NCBI RefSeq assembly: GCF_040253635.1
Contig: NZ_JBEJGX010000003.1
Coordinates: 6,349,501 to 6,413,500 of the forward strand
Direction of reading: 5' to 3'
DNA from: Streptomyces sp. Edi2
Lineage (GTDB): Bacteria > Actinomycetota > Actinomycetes > Streptomycetales > Streptomycetaceae
DNA length: 64,000 bases
Both the position numbers and the translations under genes were made by a program. This document shows positions 18,994 to 31,551 of the stretch, in pieces. A model generated the notes under the pieces. That model was not told where the DNA came from. It made no database searches and was given only the letters and a program-made list of their open reading frames with translations. Position 1 is the stretch's first letter, and each line of letters opens with the position of its first letter.

Positions 18994-19536
18994 ATGAATA
19001 TCTGCGTCTTCTGCTCCGCCGCCGACCTCGACGACCGTTATGTCACCCCTGCCCGCCGGTTCGCCGAGCTGATCGGCAAGGGCGGGCATGCACTGGTCTG
19101 GGGTGGTTCGGACACCGGCCTGATGAAGGTCATGGCCGACGGGGTGCAGGACGCCGGGGGCAAGCTGATCGGCGTCTCCGTGGAGTTCCTGGCGCACAAG
19201 GCGCGCGAGGGCGCCGATGAGATGGTCGTCACCAAGGACCTCGCCGAGCGCAAGGCACAGATGCTGGCGCGCGCCGACGCCATCGTCGTGATGGTCGGTG
19301 GCACGGGCACGCTGGACGAGGCCACCGAGATCCTGGAGCTGCGCAAGCACGGGATGCACACCAAGCCGGTGGTGCTGCTGAACACCGCGGGTTTCTACGA
19401 CGGGTTGAAGGAACAGTTCCAGCGGATGGAGGCGGAGGGGTTCCTTCCGATTCCGCTCACCGACCTGGTCTTCTTCGCGGCGGACGGCGTCGGTGCGCTG
19501 GCCTACCTGGAGGAGAAGGCGGGCATCGTGGCCTGA
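18994..19536 (+). CDS. TIGR00730/LOG-family Rossmann-fold protein (putative nucleotide phosphoribohydrolase)
   Basis: Protein of 180 aa from the LONELY GUY-like family, whose studied members release cytokinin bases or ribose phosphate from nucleoside monophosphates. It begins MNICVFCSAADLDDRYVTPA, has VWGGSDTGLMKVMADGVQDAGG and carries VMVGGTGTLDEATEILELRK. The usual PGGxGT is VGGTGT here, so the proline is missing, while the catalytic Glu region (TLDE) is present. The start is leaderless. No cytokinin pathway is nearby, so the physiological substrate is open. Confidence 0.85.
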   Translation: MNICVFCSAADLDDRYVTPARRFAELIGKGGHALVWGGSDTGLMKVMADGVQDAGGKLIGVSVEFLAHKAREGADEMVVTKDLAERKAQMLARADAIVVMVGGTGTLDEATEILELRKHGMHTKPVVLLNTAGFYDGLKEQFQRMEAEGFLPIPLTDLVFFAADGVGALAYLEEKAGIVA

Positions 19537-19569
19537 GCCACCGCGCTCCGCGTCCCCGGCGCCGCTCGT

Positions 19570-19575
19570 TAGGAT
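19570..19575 (+). promoter_or_regulatory. -10 hexamer TAGGAT for a leaderless SDR mRNA
   Basis: TAGGAT lies 7 nt upstream of ATG 19583 in the 46-bp gap after the LOG-family gene. Confidence 0.6.
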
Positions 19576-19582
19576 CGGTCCC

Positions 19583-20272
19583 ATGGGTACGCACTTGATC
19601 ACGGGAGCAGGATCGGGCATCGGAGCGGCGGTCGCACGGCGGCTGGCACAGCGCGGGGAGGACCTGTGGCTGCTGGCGCGCAACGCGGTCCGGGCCAAGG
19701 AGCTGGCCGCGCAGTTCCCCGGCGCCCGCACGCTCGTCGGTGACCTCGCCCTGCCCGAGAAGCTGTCCTGGGCGTTCGGACAGCAGCCGCTGCCGGACCG
19801 TATCGACTCCCTGGTGCACAGCGCGGGCGTCATCGAGCTGGGCGCGGTCGGCGATCTGCCGGCCAAGGCCTGGCAGCGCCAGCTCGCCGCCAACCTGGTC
19901 GCGCCCGCCGAGCTCACCCGGCTGCTGCTGCCGCTGGTACGGGTCGCCCAGGGGCATGTCGTCTTCGTCAACTCCGGTGCCGGGCTCCATGCGAACCCCC
20001 AGTGGGGCGCGTACGCGGCCAGCAAGCACGGCCTGAAGGCGCTGGCGGACTCGCTGCGGGCGGAGGAGCACGGCAACGGCGTCCGCGTGACCTCGGTCTA
20101 CCCGGGTCGGACGGCCACGCCGATGCAGGAGAGCACCCACCAGCAGGAGGGCAAGGAGTACGACGCGTCCCGCTGGATCGACCCGGAGTCGGTCGCCACG
20201 GCCATCCTCACGGCCGTGGATCTGCCGCGGGACGCGGAGATCAACGACGTGTCGGTGCGGCCCGGCCGGTAA
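19583..20272 (+). CDS. Short-chain dehydrogenase/reductase
   Basis: NAD(P)-dependent oxidoreductase of 229 aa. It has the nucleotide-binding motif TGAGSGIG (residues 7-14), the structural VHSAGVIELG (NNAG position), active-site Ser in FVNSGAG and the YAASKHG catalytic Tyr/Lys pair, followed by RVTSVYPGRTATPM. It is short for a classical SDR and belongs to a common cytosolic actinomycete group. The leaderless ATG 19583 is favoured over upstream in-frame codons. The substrate is unknown. Confidence 0.92.
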   Translation: MGTHLITGAGSGIGAAVARRLAQRGEDLWLLARNAVRAKELAAQFPGARTLVGDLALPEKLSWAFGQQPLPDRIDSLVHSAGVIELGAVGDLPAKAWQRQLAANLVAPAELTRLLLPLVRVAQGHVVFVNSGAGLHANPQWGAYAASKHGLKALADSLRAEEHGNGVRVTSVYPGRTATPMQESTHQQEGKEYDASRWIDPESVATAILTAVDLPRDAEINDVSVRPGR

Positions 20273-20651
20273 CCGGTAAGCCGGGATGCTCCTGCGGGGC
20301 GGGGGCTTCCGCCGCGGCAACGTGCGCTGCACGCACGAGTGACCGCTGAAGCGAAGCCAGGCCGCGGCGGCGGGGTGCGGTTTCCGTCGGATGGGCGGGC
20401 CAAGCGGCTCGTACGCACCGATGCGGGGCGGGAGTTGCGGATGGGCCTGCTGCGATCTGCTGCGGCGGATGGGAACCGCCTCCCCCCTCGGCCACCCGGC
20501 GCGCGGAGCGGGCCGCGTTGCGCGAGGAGCGGGCCGTGTCGCGCAAGGACCTGCTGAAGGCGCTGGGACGGCCGCCGTACGCGCCGCTGCGGACCTCCGG
20601 CATCCACACCTGGCGCACCCCGCCCGCCGTGACGCCGCATACCCTGCCTGG
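20273..20651. other. Gene-free 379-bp gap with potential RNA structure
   Basis: No frame gives a credible protein; a short frame ending in RPPYAPLRTSGIHTWRTPPAV at 20651 has no convincing start. The part at 20304-20370 has self-complementary segments: CCGCCGCGGC (20309-20318) with GCCGCGGCGG (20361-20370), a competing GGCTTC (20304-20309) with GAAGCC (20353-20358), and an internal CGTGCG/CGCACG hairpin (20321-20337). Near 20500-20550 two related GGAGCGGGCCG segments follow each other. It may be a small RNA, a leader or a dispersed repeat. Confidence 0.45.
20640..20645 (+). promoter_or_regulatory. -10 hexamer TACCCT for a leaderless methionine-synthase-like mRNA
   Basis: TACCCT lies 6 nt upstream of GTG 20652. 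Confidence 0.5.
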
Positions 20652-23913
<3,262 letters not shown>

Positions 23914-24069
23914 GGTGTCACCCCATCGGCGCATACCAGATTGATCCGCGACGCCGGGTCGCATTCGGGCAACCGTCGTCGATCGCTGCCCGTGGCGGCC
24001 TTCCGCGGCCTACTGTTGAGGAGTGCGCCTGCCGTGGCGCGGGCACAGCCGGCTGTGAGAGGGATCGGA

Positions 24070-26178
24070 ATGAAACCGACCGACAGCGCCGCTCCGGCGT
24101 CGCGGCTCCGGCGGCTCGTCGTGCCCGCGCTGCCCGCGACCATCGTCCTCGTGGCGGGCCTCGCGCTCGTCACGGGTGTCATCGTCACCCTCGGCAAAGG
24201 TGAAGCGCTGTTCCCCGGCGCCTCCATAGGCTGGTCGCTGGCGATCCTCACCGGCATCATCGTCGGCCATCTGGTCGCCCTCGGCCGGGACCGCTGGTGG
24301 GGCGGCACGGGCTCCGGCGCCGCCCTGTCCCTGGCCGTCCTGCTGCTCTACGGCTGGGTGCCCGCCACCCTCGTCAGCCTCTCCGTCGTGGTCCTGGTCG
24401 GCGCCGCCCGGCGGCACCGCTGGCGGCAGGCCGTGGTGCACGGTGCCGTGGACGTCCTCGGCATCGGCGCCGCGGCGCTCGGCCTCGCCGCGTTCGGCGT
24501 GGTCTCCAGCGTCCGCCACCCCTGGGCCCCGCCGTCCTGGAACCTCGCCGTCCTCCCCGAAGTCGTGGTCACCGCCGCCGGCTACCTCTTCGTCAGCCGC
24601 GGCCTCCTGTGGGTCAGCCTCGCCCCGCGCACCGGCCAGCTGCCCGCCATCCCCCGAACGGCCGTACTGCGCCAGGCACTCGTCGGCATCGCCCTGCTCG
24701 GTATCGCCCCGCTGATCGCCGTCTGCGCCCTCTACGCCCCGCTGCTGCTGCCGCTGTTCGCGGTCCCGCTCATCGCGCTGGACTCCACCCTCTGGATAGC
24801 CCGCGCCCGAGCCGAGGAGCAGCTGCGCGACCCGCTCACCGGCCTGCCCAACCGCCAGTGGCTGCTGGAGCGCACCTGGACCGCGCTGGACGACGCCGAG
24901 CGCGTCGGCTCCCGCTCGGCGCTGGTCCTCATCGACCTGGACCGCTTCCGCTCCGTCAACGACACCCTCGGCCACCTGGCCGGCGACCGCCTGCTGCTGC
25001 AGATCGCCGACCGCCTGCGGCACGCCCTGCCGCGGGGCGCCGAGGCGGCCCGGCTCGGCGGTGACGAGTTCGCCGTCCTGCTGCCCACCACCGACTCCCT
25101 CACCAGCTCCCAGCGGGTGGCCCGTTCCCTCGTCGCCGCCCTCGGCTCCCCGCTGGACCTCGACGGACTGACCCTCGTGCTCGAAGCCAGCGCGGGGGTC
25201 GCCGTCTTCCCCGACCACGCCCTCGACGCCGAAGGGCTGCTCCGCCGCGCCGACGTGGCCATGTACCAGGCCAAGCGGGACCGCAGCGGTGTCGAGCTCT
25301 ACGAGGCCAAGCGGGACGGCAACACCCCCGACCGCCTCGGCCTGTTGGGCGATCTGCGCCGCGCCCTGGACGCCGGCGACGTCGAGCTGCACTACCAGCC
25401 CAAGGTCGGCTTCGACGGCCATGTCGCCGGGCTGGAGGCGCTGGTCCGCTGGGTGCATCCGGACCGCGGCCGGGTGCCACCGGACGAATTCATCGCCATC
25501 GCCGAGTCCTCCGGGCTGATGCCCCGGCTGACGGAGTACGTCCTCGAAACGGCGCTCGCCCAGGTGGCACGCTGGCGCGCGATGGGCCTGGAGGTGCCGG
25601 TCGCCGTCAATGTCTCCCCGCGCGATGTGCACTCCCCGGGCTTCGCCGGAGCGGTCGCCGCCCGGCTCGCCCGGCACCGCGTCCCACCGGGCGCCCTCCA
25701 ACTGGAGATCACCGAGCACGTCCTGCTGGAGGACCCGCAACGGGCCGCCGACACCCTCGCCGGGCTCACCGCGCACGGCGTGAAGATGTCGCTCGACGAC
25801 TTCGGCACCGGCTACTCCTCCCTCGTCCATCTGCGGCGGCTCCCGGTGAGCGAGCTGAAGATCGACCGCTCCTTCGTGGCCCGGCTGGCCGTCGACAACG
25901 AGGACGCCGAGATCGTCCGCTGCACCCTCGACCTCGCCCACTCCCTCGGCCTCCTGGTCGTCGCCGAGGGCGTCGAGGACGACGAGACCTGGGAGCGGCT
26001 GCGGGACCTGGGCTGTGATGCCGTACAGGGCTGGCTGGTGGCCGCCGCGATGCCACCTGACGAGACCACGGCATGGCTGAGAGCCCGCGGCGAGCGCGGC
26101 TGGCAGCGTGAATCGGAGACGGCCGCCCTGGCGGCGGAGAAGGCCGCCGAGCGCCCTTCGGGACAGGTCTTGAACTGA
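24070..26178 (+). CDS. Membrane GGDEF-EAL protein (c-di-GMP turnover)
   Basis: Cyclic-di-GMP enzyme of 702 aa. About 245 N-terminal residues form roughly seven to eight helices, then GGDEF at residues 330-334 (ARLGGDEFAVLL) and EAL at 456-458 (GLEALVRW). The GGDEF domain lacks the RxxD inhibitory site (PRGA stands in its place). The EAL domain is intact: VNVSPRD, LEITEHVLL, LDDFGTGYSSL and LKIDRSFV. This points to a functional phosphodiesterase, with cyclase activity possible but not product-inhibited. AGAGGGATCGGA precedes ATG 24070. A second such gene lies at 60823. Confidence 0.94.
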   Translation: MKPTDSAAPASRLRRLVVPALPATIVLVAGLALVTGVIVTLGKGEALFPGASIGWSLAILTGIIVGHLVALGRDRWWGGTGSGAALSLAVLLLYGWVPATLVSLSVVVLVGAARRHRWRQAVVHGAVDVLGIGAAALGLAAFGVVSSVRHPWAPPSWNLAVLPEVVVTAAGYLFVSRGLLWVSLAPRTGQLPAIPRTAVLRQALVGIALLGIAPLIAVCALYAPLLLPLFAVPLIALDSTLWIARARAEEQLRDPLTGLPNRQWLLERTWTALDDAERVGSRSALVLIDLDRFRSVNDTLGHLAGDRLLLQIADRLRHALPRGAEAARLGGDEFAVLLPTTDSLTSSQRVARSLVAALGSPLDLDGLTLVLEASAGVAVFPDHALDAEGLLRRADVAMYQAKRDRSGVELYEAKRDGNTPDRLGLLGDLRRALDAGDVELHYQPKVGFDGHVAGLEALVRWVHPDRGRVPPDEFIAIAESSGLMPRLTEYVLETALAQVARWRAMGLEVPVAVNVSPRDVHSPGFAGAVAARLARHRVPPGALQLEITEHVLLEDPQRAADTLAGLTAHGVKMSLDDFGTGYSSLVHLRRLPVSELKIDRSFVARLAVDNEDAEIVRCTLDLAHSLGLLVVAEGVEDDETWERLRDLGCDAVQGWLVAAAMPPDETTAWLRARGERGWQRESETAALAAEKAAERPSGQVLN

Positions 26179-26240
26179 CCCGGCCCTTACCGGCCGTCCC
26201 GTGTCCCCGCTCCGAAGAACCTGCACAGACGCCCTCAGCA

Positions 26241-26513
26241 GTGGTCCGGCCCGAGGAACAGGAGCCGTTGGACGGCGGCGACGTCGGTGTGTCCGGCGAC
26301 GGCGAAGTGTCCGGCGGCAGTGACGTGCCGGGCGACGGTGACGCCCCCGACGCGTCCGATGTCTCCGACGCCATCGGCGCCTCCGACGCCACCGATCCCA
26401 CCGACCCAACCAACCCCACCGGCATCTCCGACGCGTCCCGTGAACCCGCCCCCTCCCATGGGCCTGAGGCGACGGAGGAGGCAGACGGGCCATCCGGGCC
26501 GGAGGCTTCCTAG
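26241..26513 (+). CDS. Possible small Asp/Ser/Gly-rich acidic protein
   Basis: Frame of 90 aa from GTG 26241 to TAG 26513 in the gap between the GGDEF-EAL and methyltransferase genes. The product is very acidic and repetitive (GDGDAPDASDVSDAIGASDATDPTDPTNP). Codon third positions are GC-rich as in real genes, but no domain or good ribosome site is visible, and the reverse strand is also open with a Gly/Val-rich reading. I give it modest weight; nothing else was seen in 26179-26579. Confidence 0.35.
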   Translation: MVRPEEQEPLDGGDVGVSGDGEVSGGSDVPGDGDAPDASDVSDAIGASDATDPTDPTNPTGISDASREPAPSHGPEATEEADGPSGPEAS

Positions 26514-26579
26514 GTGGCGGTCGGTCCAGGCCCCGCCCGACCCCCTCGCACGGCGGTTCGGGCATGGCAGGATCGGCGC

Positions 26580-27398
26580 ATGGTTCAGGGCAACGAGTAC
26601 CTTCTGGACAACCGGCAGGCCGAGGCGGGTACCCGCTTCGACGCGCTGGCCGCCCTCTTCGACGCCTCGACGTTCCGGCACTTCGAGAGGGCCGGGATCG
26701 AGGAGGGGTGGCGGTGCTGGGAGGTCGGTGCCGGAGGACCGACCGTCGCCGCGTGGCTCGCCGAGCGCACGGGGCCCAGCGGGCGCGTGCTCGCCACCGA
26801 CATCGACGTGTCCTGGGCGGAGACGGCCGCCGCCCGGGGAGTCGAAGTGCTCCGCCACGATGTCGCCCGCGACGAGCCCCCGGCCGGTCCCTTCGACCTG
26901 ATCCACGCCCGCCTCGTCCTCGTCCACGTCGGCGACCGCGATGCCGCGCTGCGCACCATGGTCCGGGCGCTGCGCCCCGGCGGCCGGCTGCTGATCGAGG
27001 ACGCCGACCCCGCCCTGCAGCCGCTGATCTGCCCCGACGTGTACGGCCCCGAGCAGGAGCTCGCCAACCGGCTGCGCAGCGGCTTCCGTCAGCTGCTGCA
27101 GCAGCGTGGCGCCGACCTCGCCTACGGGCGCAAGCTGCCGCGGCTGCTGCGCGAGGCCGGCCTCGCCGATGTCGAGGCCGACGCCTACTTCCCGATCGCC
27201 TCGCCCGCCTGCGACGCCCTCGAAGCGGCCACGGTCCATCAGGTGCGCGACAAGCTCACCGCCGCGGGCCTCGCCACCGACGACGAGATCGAGCAGCACC
27301 TCGCCAACATCGCGGCCGGGCGTCTCGACCTCGCCACCTCACCGATGATCTCGGCCTGGGGCCGCCGGCCCGTCGAAGACGCCCCCGGCCGCACCTAG
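26580..27398 (+). CDS. Class I SAM-dependent methyltransferase
   Basis: Methyltransferase of 272 aa. The AdoMet motif I is [16 protein letters not shown] at about residues 44-59, followed by [12 protein letters not shown] (motif II acid), [20 protein letters not shown] and [14 protein letters not shown] (motifs post-II and III). The CAGGAT hexamer lies 6 nt upstream of ATG 26580, again a leaderless layout. No pathway is adjacent, so the methyl acceptor is unknown; small-molecule or tRNA substrates are both possible. Confidence 0.9.
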   Translation: MVQGNEYLLDNRQAEAGTRFDALAALFDASTFRHFERAGIEEGWRCWEVGAGGPTVAAWLAERTGPSGRVLATDIDVSWAETAAARGVEVLRHDVARDEPPAGPFDLIHARLVLVHVGDRDAALRTMVRALRPGGRLLIEDADPALQPLICPDVYGPEQELANRLRSGFRQLLQQRGADLAYGRKLPRLLREAGLADVEADAYFPIASPACDALEAATVHQVRDKLTAAGLATDDEIEQHLANIAAGRLDLATSPMISAWGRRPVEDAPGRT

Positions 27399-27581
27399 CC
27401 GCTCCCGGCCGGCCGCCCCTGGTCACTCCTGTCCGGCCCTTCCTTGCCACCCCTGCCCAGGGGCGGCGCCCCGGCACGCCACGGGCCGCGTCACCCTCCG
27501 GCGGATCGTGAAATCGCCCCGCGCCCGGCGCTCACGGCCGCCCGTGGCGAAACGGTTTCGCGGCAGCTCTTGCGTACGCCA

Positions 27582-27587
27582 TAGGAT
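27582..27587 (+). promoter_or_regulatory. Possible -10 element TAGGAT of the gatCAB operon
   Basis: TAGGAT lies 95 bp upstream of the gatC start within a relatively AT-rich segment. No good -35 match is visible. Confidence 0.35.
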
Positions 27588-27681
27588 TGGGCCGGAAAAG
27601 TTCACAGGAGCATTCGACGAGAAGACTCCGCCTGGACTCTCCGCCCGGAACACTCCGCCCAGAACACCAGAGGATCGCTGC

Positions 27682-27978
27682 ATGCCTGGCATCACGCGCG
27701 AGGAGGTCGCCCACCTCGCCCGGCTGGCACGTCTGGAGCTGAAGGCAGAAGAGCTCGACCACTTCGCCGGACAGCTCGACGACATCATCGGCGCGGTCGC
27801 CCGCGTCTCCGAGGTCGCCGACCAAGACGTACCGCCGACCTCCCACCCGCTGCCCCTGACCAACGTCATGCGGCCGGACGAGGTCCGTCCGTCGCTGACC
27901 TCCGAGCAGGCGCTCTCCGGCGCCCCGGCCCAGGAGCAGCAGCGTTTCAAGGTGCCGCAGATCCTGGGGGAGGAGTGA
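27682..27978 (+). CDS. gatC: Asp-tRNA(Asn)/Glu-tRNA(Gln) amidotransferase subunit C
   Basis: Small subunit of 98 aa that stabilises GatA-GatB. It starts [46 protein letters not shown], the typical two-helix opening, followed by the extended [20 protein letters not shown] belt that wraps GatA. AGAGGATCGCTGC precedes ATG 27682. It is first in the operon gatC-gatA-small ORF-gatB. Confidence 0.96.
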   Translation: MPGITREEVAHLARLARLELKAEELDHFAGQLDDIIGAVARVSEVADQDVPPTSHPLPLTNVMRPDEVRPSLTSEQALSGAPAQEQQRFKVPQILGEE

Positions 27979-28076
27979 TCGTGAGCGACGCACGCGCGGC
28001 CGCCGGGCCGCACCCGTCCGCGAAAGCCGCACCTCTGCGCCGCGCGGGCGGAGAAGCGAACGAAGAAGCAAGGGCC

Positions 28077-29570
28077 ATGGCTGACCTGATCAAGCTCACC
28101 GCCGCCGGGATCGCGGCGAAGATCGCCTCCGGCGAGGTCACCGCCGTCGAGGTGACCGAGGCCCATCTGGCGCGCATCGAGGCCGTCGACGAGAAGGTGC
28201 ACGCCTTCCTGCACGTCGACCGCGAGGGCGCGCTCGCCCAGGCCCGTGCCGTGGACGAGAAGCGCGCCCGCGGGGAGAAGCTCGGCCCGCTGGCCGGCGT
28301 CCCGCTCGCGCTCAAGGACATCTTCACCACGGAGGGCATTCCCACCACCGTCGGCTCGAAGATCCTCGAAGGCTGGATCCCGCCGTACGACGCGACGCTG
28401 ACCAAGAAGCTCAAGGCCGCCGACGTCGTCATCCTCGGCAAGACCAACATGGACGAGTTCGCCATGGGGTCCTCCACCGAGAACAGCGCCTACGGCCCGA
28501 CCGGCAACCCCTGGGACCTCACCAAGATCCCCGGCGGCTCCGGCGGCGGCTCCAGCGCCGCCCTCGCCTCCTACGAGGCCCCGCTCGCCATCGGCACGGA
28601 CACCGGCGGTTCCATCCGCCAGCCCGCGTCCGTCACCGGCACGGTCGGCGTCAAGCCCACCTACGGCGGCGTCTCCCGCTACGGCATGGTGGCGTTCTCC
28701 AGCTCCCTGGACCAGGGCGGCCCCTGTGCCCGTACGGTCCTGGACGCGGCGCTGCTCCACGAGGTCATCGCCGGCCACGACCCGCTGGACTCCACCTCCA
28801 TCGACGCGCCGGTCCCGGCGGTCGTCGAGGCGGCCCGCAACGGCAGCGTCGAGGGCATGCGCGTCGGCGTCGTCAAGCAGTTCCGCGGCGAGGGCTACCA
28901 GGCCGGCGTCATCCAGCGCTTCGACGAGTCCGTCGAGCTGCTGAAGGAGCTGGGCGCCGAGATCGTCGAGCTGGACTGCCCGTCCTTCGACCTGGCGCTG
29001 TCCGCGTACTACCTGATCGCGCCCTCGGAGTGCTCCTCCAACCTGGCCCGCTTCGACGCCATGCGCTACGGCCTGCGGGTCGGCGACGACGGCACCAAGT
29101 CCGCCGAGGACGTCACGGCCCTGACCCGCGAGGCCGGCTTCGGCCCCGAGGTCAAGCGCCGGATCATGCTCGGCACCTACGCGCTGAGCTCCGGCTACTA
29201 CGACGCGTACTACGGCTCCGCCCAGAAGGTGCGGACGCTGATCACCCGCGACTTCGAGAAGGCCTTCGAACAGGTCGACGTGATCGTTTCGCCGACCACG
29301 CCGACCACCGCCTTCCCGATCGGCGAGCGCGCCGACGACCCGATGGCGATGTACCTCGCCGACCTGTGCACGATCCCCACCAACCTGGCAGGCAACGCGG
29401 CGATGTCGCTGCCCTGCGGCCTGGCGCCCGAGGACGGGATGCCGGTGGGCCTGCAGATCATCGCTCCTGCCATGGCCGACGACCGGCTCTACAAGGTCGG
29501 TGCCGCGGTCGAGACCGCGTTCACCGCCAAGTGGGGTCACCCGCTGCTCGAGGAGGCACCTGCACTGTGA
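28077..29570 (+). CDS. gatA: Asp-tRNA(Asn)/Glu-tRNA(Gln) amidotransferase subunit A
   Basis: Amidase of 497 aa that hydrolyses glutamine and passes ammonia to GatB. The Ser-cisSer-Lys triad is visible: Lys80 in LALKDIF, the [10 protein letters not shown] loop near residue 155 and [12 protein letters not shown] near 178. ATG 28077 opens the conserved [20 protein letters not shown]. The frame extends upstream to 27975 with a GTG closer to gatC, but that 34-codon stretch is not conserved in the family as I know it. Needed where Gln-tRNA synthetase is absent. Confidence 0.97.
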   Translation: MADLIKLTAAGIAAKIASGEVTAVEVTEAHLARIEAVDEKVHAFLHVDREGALAQARAVDEKRARGEKLGPLAGVPLALKDIFTTEGIPTTVGSKILEGWIPPYDATLTKKLKAADVVILGKTNMDEFAMGSSTENSAYGPTGNPWDLTKIPGGSGGGSSAALASYEAPLAIGTDTGGSIRQPASVTGTVGVKPTYGGVSRYGMVAFSSSLDQGGPCARTVLDAALLHEVIAGHDPLDSTSIDAPVPAVVEAARNGSVEGMRVGVVKQFRGEGYQAGVIQRFDESVELLKELGAEIVELDCPSFDLALSAYYLIAPSECSSNLARFDAMRYGLRVGDDGTKSAEDVTALTREAGFGPEVKRRIMLGTYALSSGYYDAYYGSAQKVRTLITRDFEKAFEQVDVIVSPTTPTTAFPIGERADDPMAMYLADLCTIPTNLAGNAAMSLPCGLAPEDGMPVGLQIIAPAMADDRLYKVGAAVETAFTAKWGHPLLEEAPAL

Positions 29571-29809
29571 GCGCCATGACCAAGAAGGCCAAGAACTTCA
29601 AGAAGTCCAAGGGCGGGCTGTACCTGTCGATCGGCAGCACCGCCTTCGGCGCCCTCAGCGTCGCCAAGCAGGCCAAGCTGGCCCGTCAGGAGAACGACAC
29701 GCTCCGCCTGATCGACGCCGCCGTCTCGGCCGCGGCGATCGTCACCGGCCTGGCGATCCTCTACCGCGAACTGAAGCGCCTGGGCGACGACGACGTCCTG
29801 CTGGGCTGA
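29567..29809 (+). CDS. Small conserved protein between gatA and gatB
   Basis: Predicted 80-aa protein. A Lys-rich N-terminus ([14 protein letters not shown]) is followed by [51 protein letters not shown], which reads as one or two amphipathic or membrane-associated helices. GTG 29567 overlaps the gatA stop (GTGA) and has GAGGAGG 10 nt upstream; ATG 29576 is the alternative. Its place inside the amidotransferase operon suggests co-expression with gatB. I recognise no domain. Confidence 0.8.
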   Translation: MSAMTKKAKNFKKSKGGLYLSIGSTAFGALSVAKQAKLARQENDTLRLIDAAVSAAAIVTGLAILYRELKRLGDDDVLLG

Positions 29810-29825
29810 GAGGGAAAGTTTCACC

Positions 29826-31334
29826 GTGACTGTCACTGACCTGGTGTCGTACGAGGACGCCCTCGCGGCGTACGACCCCGTCATGGGCCTGGAGGTCCAT
29901 GTCGAGCTCGGCACCAAGACCAAGATGTTCTGCGGGTGTTCCACCACCCTGGGCGCGGACGCCAATGCGCAGACCTGCCCCACCTGTCTCGGCCTGCCCG
30001 GCTCGCTGCCGGTCGTCAACGCGATCGGCGTCGAGTCCGCGATCAAGATCGGCCTGGCGCTGAACTGCTCCATCGCCGAATGGTGCCGCTTCGCCCGGAA
30101 GAACTACTTCTATCCGGACATGCCGAAGAACTTCCAGACCTCCCAGTACGACGAGCCGATCGCCTTCGACGGCTACCTCGACGTGCAGCTGGAGGACGGG
30201 GAGATCTTCCGGGTGCACATCGAGCGCGCCCACATGGAGGAGGACACCGGCAAGTCCACCCACATCGGCGGTGCCACCGGCCGTATCCACGGCGCCCGGC
30301 ACTCCCTCCTGGACTACAACCGCGCCGGTATCCCGCTCATCGAGATCGTCACCAAGCCCATCGAGGGCGCGGGCGAGCGGGCCCCCGAGGTCGCCAAGGC
30401 GTACGTCGCCGAGCTGCGCGAACTCATCAAGGCGCTGGGCGTGTCCGAGGCCCGGATGGAACAGGGTCAGATGCGCTGCGACGTGAACCTCTCGCTGCGC
30501 CCCAACGGCACCGAGACGTTCGGTACCCGCTCGGAGACCAAGAACGTCAACTCCCTGCGCTCCGTCGAGCGTGCGGCCCGGTTCGAGATCCAGCGGCACG
30601 CCGCGGTGCTCTCCTCCGGCGGCACGATCGTCCAGGAGACCCGGCACTTCCACGAGGAGGACGGCTCGACCACGGCCGGCCGCATCAAGGACAACGCCGA
30701 GGACTACCGCTACTTCCCCGAGCCGGACCTGGTGCCGGTGGCCCCCTCCCGCGAGTGGGTCGAGGAACTGCGGGCGGGCCTGCCCGAGCTGCCACGGCTG
30801 CGCCGTAACCGGCTGCGCGAGGAGTGGGGCATCTCCGAGCACGACATGCAGTCGATCCTCAACGCGGGCGCGGTCGACCTGATCACCGCCACCGTCGACG
30901 CCGGCGCGGACTCCGCCTCGGCCCGTAAGTGGTGGATGGGCGAGTTGGCCCGCCGCGCCAACGAGGACGGCGTGGACCTGGCCGCCCTGCCGATCACCCC
31001 CGAGCAGGTCGCCCGGGTCACCGCGCTGGTGGCCGACGGCTCGCTCAACGACAAGCTGGCCCGCCAGACCATCGAGGGCGTGCTGGCCGGCGAGGGTGAC
31101 CCGGACACCGTCGTCGAGAAGCGCGGCCTGAAGGTCGTCTCCGACGAGGGCGCCCTGGGCACCGCCGTCGACGAGGCCATCGCCGCCAACGCCGCCATCG
31201 CCGACAAGATCCGCGGCGGCAAGGTGGCCGCGGCCGGCGCCCTGGTCGGCGCGGTCATGAAGGCCACCCGCGGCCAGGCGGACGCGGCCCGGGTGCGCGA
31301 ACTGATCCTGGAGAAGCTGGGCGTCGAGGGCTGA
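29826..31334 (+). CDS. gatB: Asp-tRNA(Asn)/Glu-tRNA(Gln) amidotransferase subunit B
   Basis: Kinase/amidotransferase subunit of 502 aa that activates mischarged Glu- or Asp-tRNA. It carries [23 protein letters not shown], the zinc cysteines CGCS...[34 protein letters not shown], the RSETKNVNS segment and a C-terminal YqeY-like tail ([17 protein letters not shown]...[28 protein letters not shown]). GTG 29826 follows GAGAGGGAAAG. The operon ends at an 18-bp perfect stem (31361-31402). Confidence 0.98.
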   Translation: MTVTDLVSYEDALAAYDPVMGLEVHVELGTKTKMFCGCSTTLGADANAQTCPTCLGLPGSLPVVNAIGVESAIKIGLALNCSIAEWCRFARKNYFYPDMPKNFQTSQYDEPIAFDGYLDVQLEDGEIFRVHIERAHMEEDTGKSTHIGGATGRIHGARHSLLDYNRAGIPLIEIVTKPIEGAGERAPEVAKAYVAELRELIKALGVSEARMEQGQMRCDVNLSLRPNGTETFGTRSETKNVNSLRSVERAARFEIQRHAAVLSSGGTIVQETRHFHEEDGSTTAGRIKDNAEDYRYFPEPDLVPVAPSREWVEELRAGLPELPRLRRNRLREEWGISEHDMQSILNAGAVDLITATVDAGADSASARKWWMGELARRANEDGVDLAALPITPEQVARVTALVADGSLNDKLARQTIEGVLAGEGDPDTVVEKRGLKVVSDEGALGTAVDEAIAANAAIADKIRGGKVAAAGALVGAVMKATRGQADAARVRELILEKLGVEG

Positions 31335-31360
31335 CGGACCCACCCGTCCGGCAGCGCTGA

Positions 31361-31402
31361 GCGGCCGTCCTCCCGGGAAAACACTCCCGGGAGGACGGCC
31401 GC
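31361..31402 (+). terminator. Terminator of the gatCAB operon
   Basis: Perfect 18-bp inverted repeat GCGGCCGTCCTCCCGGGA (31361-31378) / TCCCGGGAGGACGGCCGC (31385-31402) with an AAACAC loop, 27 bp after the gatB stop, followed by TTCGTCGT. Confidence 0.93.
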
Positions 31403-31551
31403 TTCGTCGTACCGCCCACCCGATCGGCCCGGCCCGACCGGGAATGCCGGAGCCTGCCGCCATGCTGTGATCAAGGAGAGGCCCCTCCGCAGTCCGAGGC
31501 CGAGTCCGAGGCCGAGGACGGGGCATCACCCTTGGGCCAGTTGGAGGAACG

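Noticed and set aside
20339..20557. Short frames in the gap before the methionine-synthase-like gene
   Set aside because: Arg/Gly/Pro-rich sequences with no start signal; the segment is better explained as non-coding and possibly structured.
24010..26565. 851-codon minus-strand frame opposite the GGDEF-EAL gene
   Set aside because: The plus strand has full catalytic motifs; the minus reading is low-complexity and unlike any protein.
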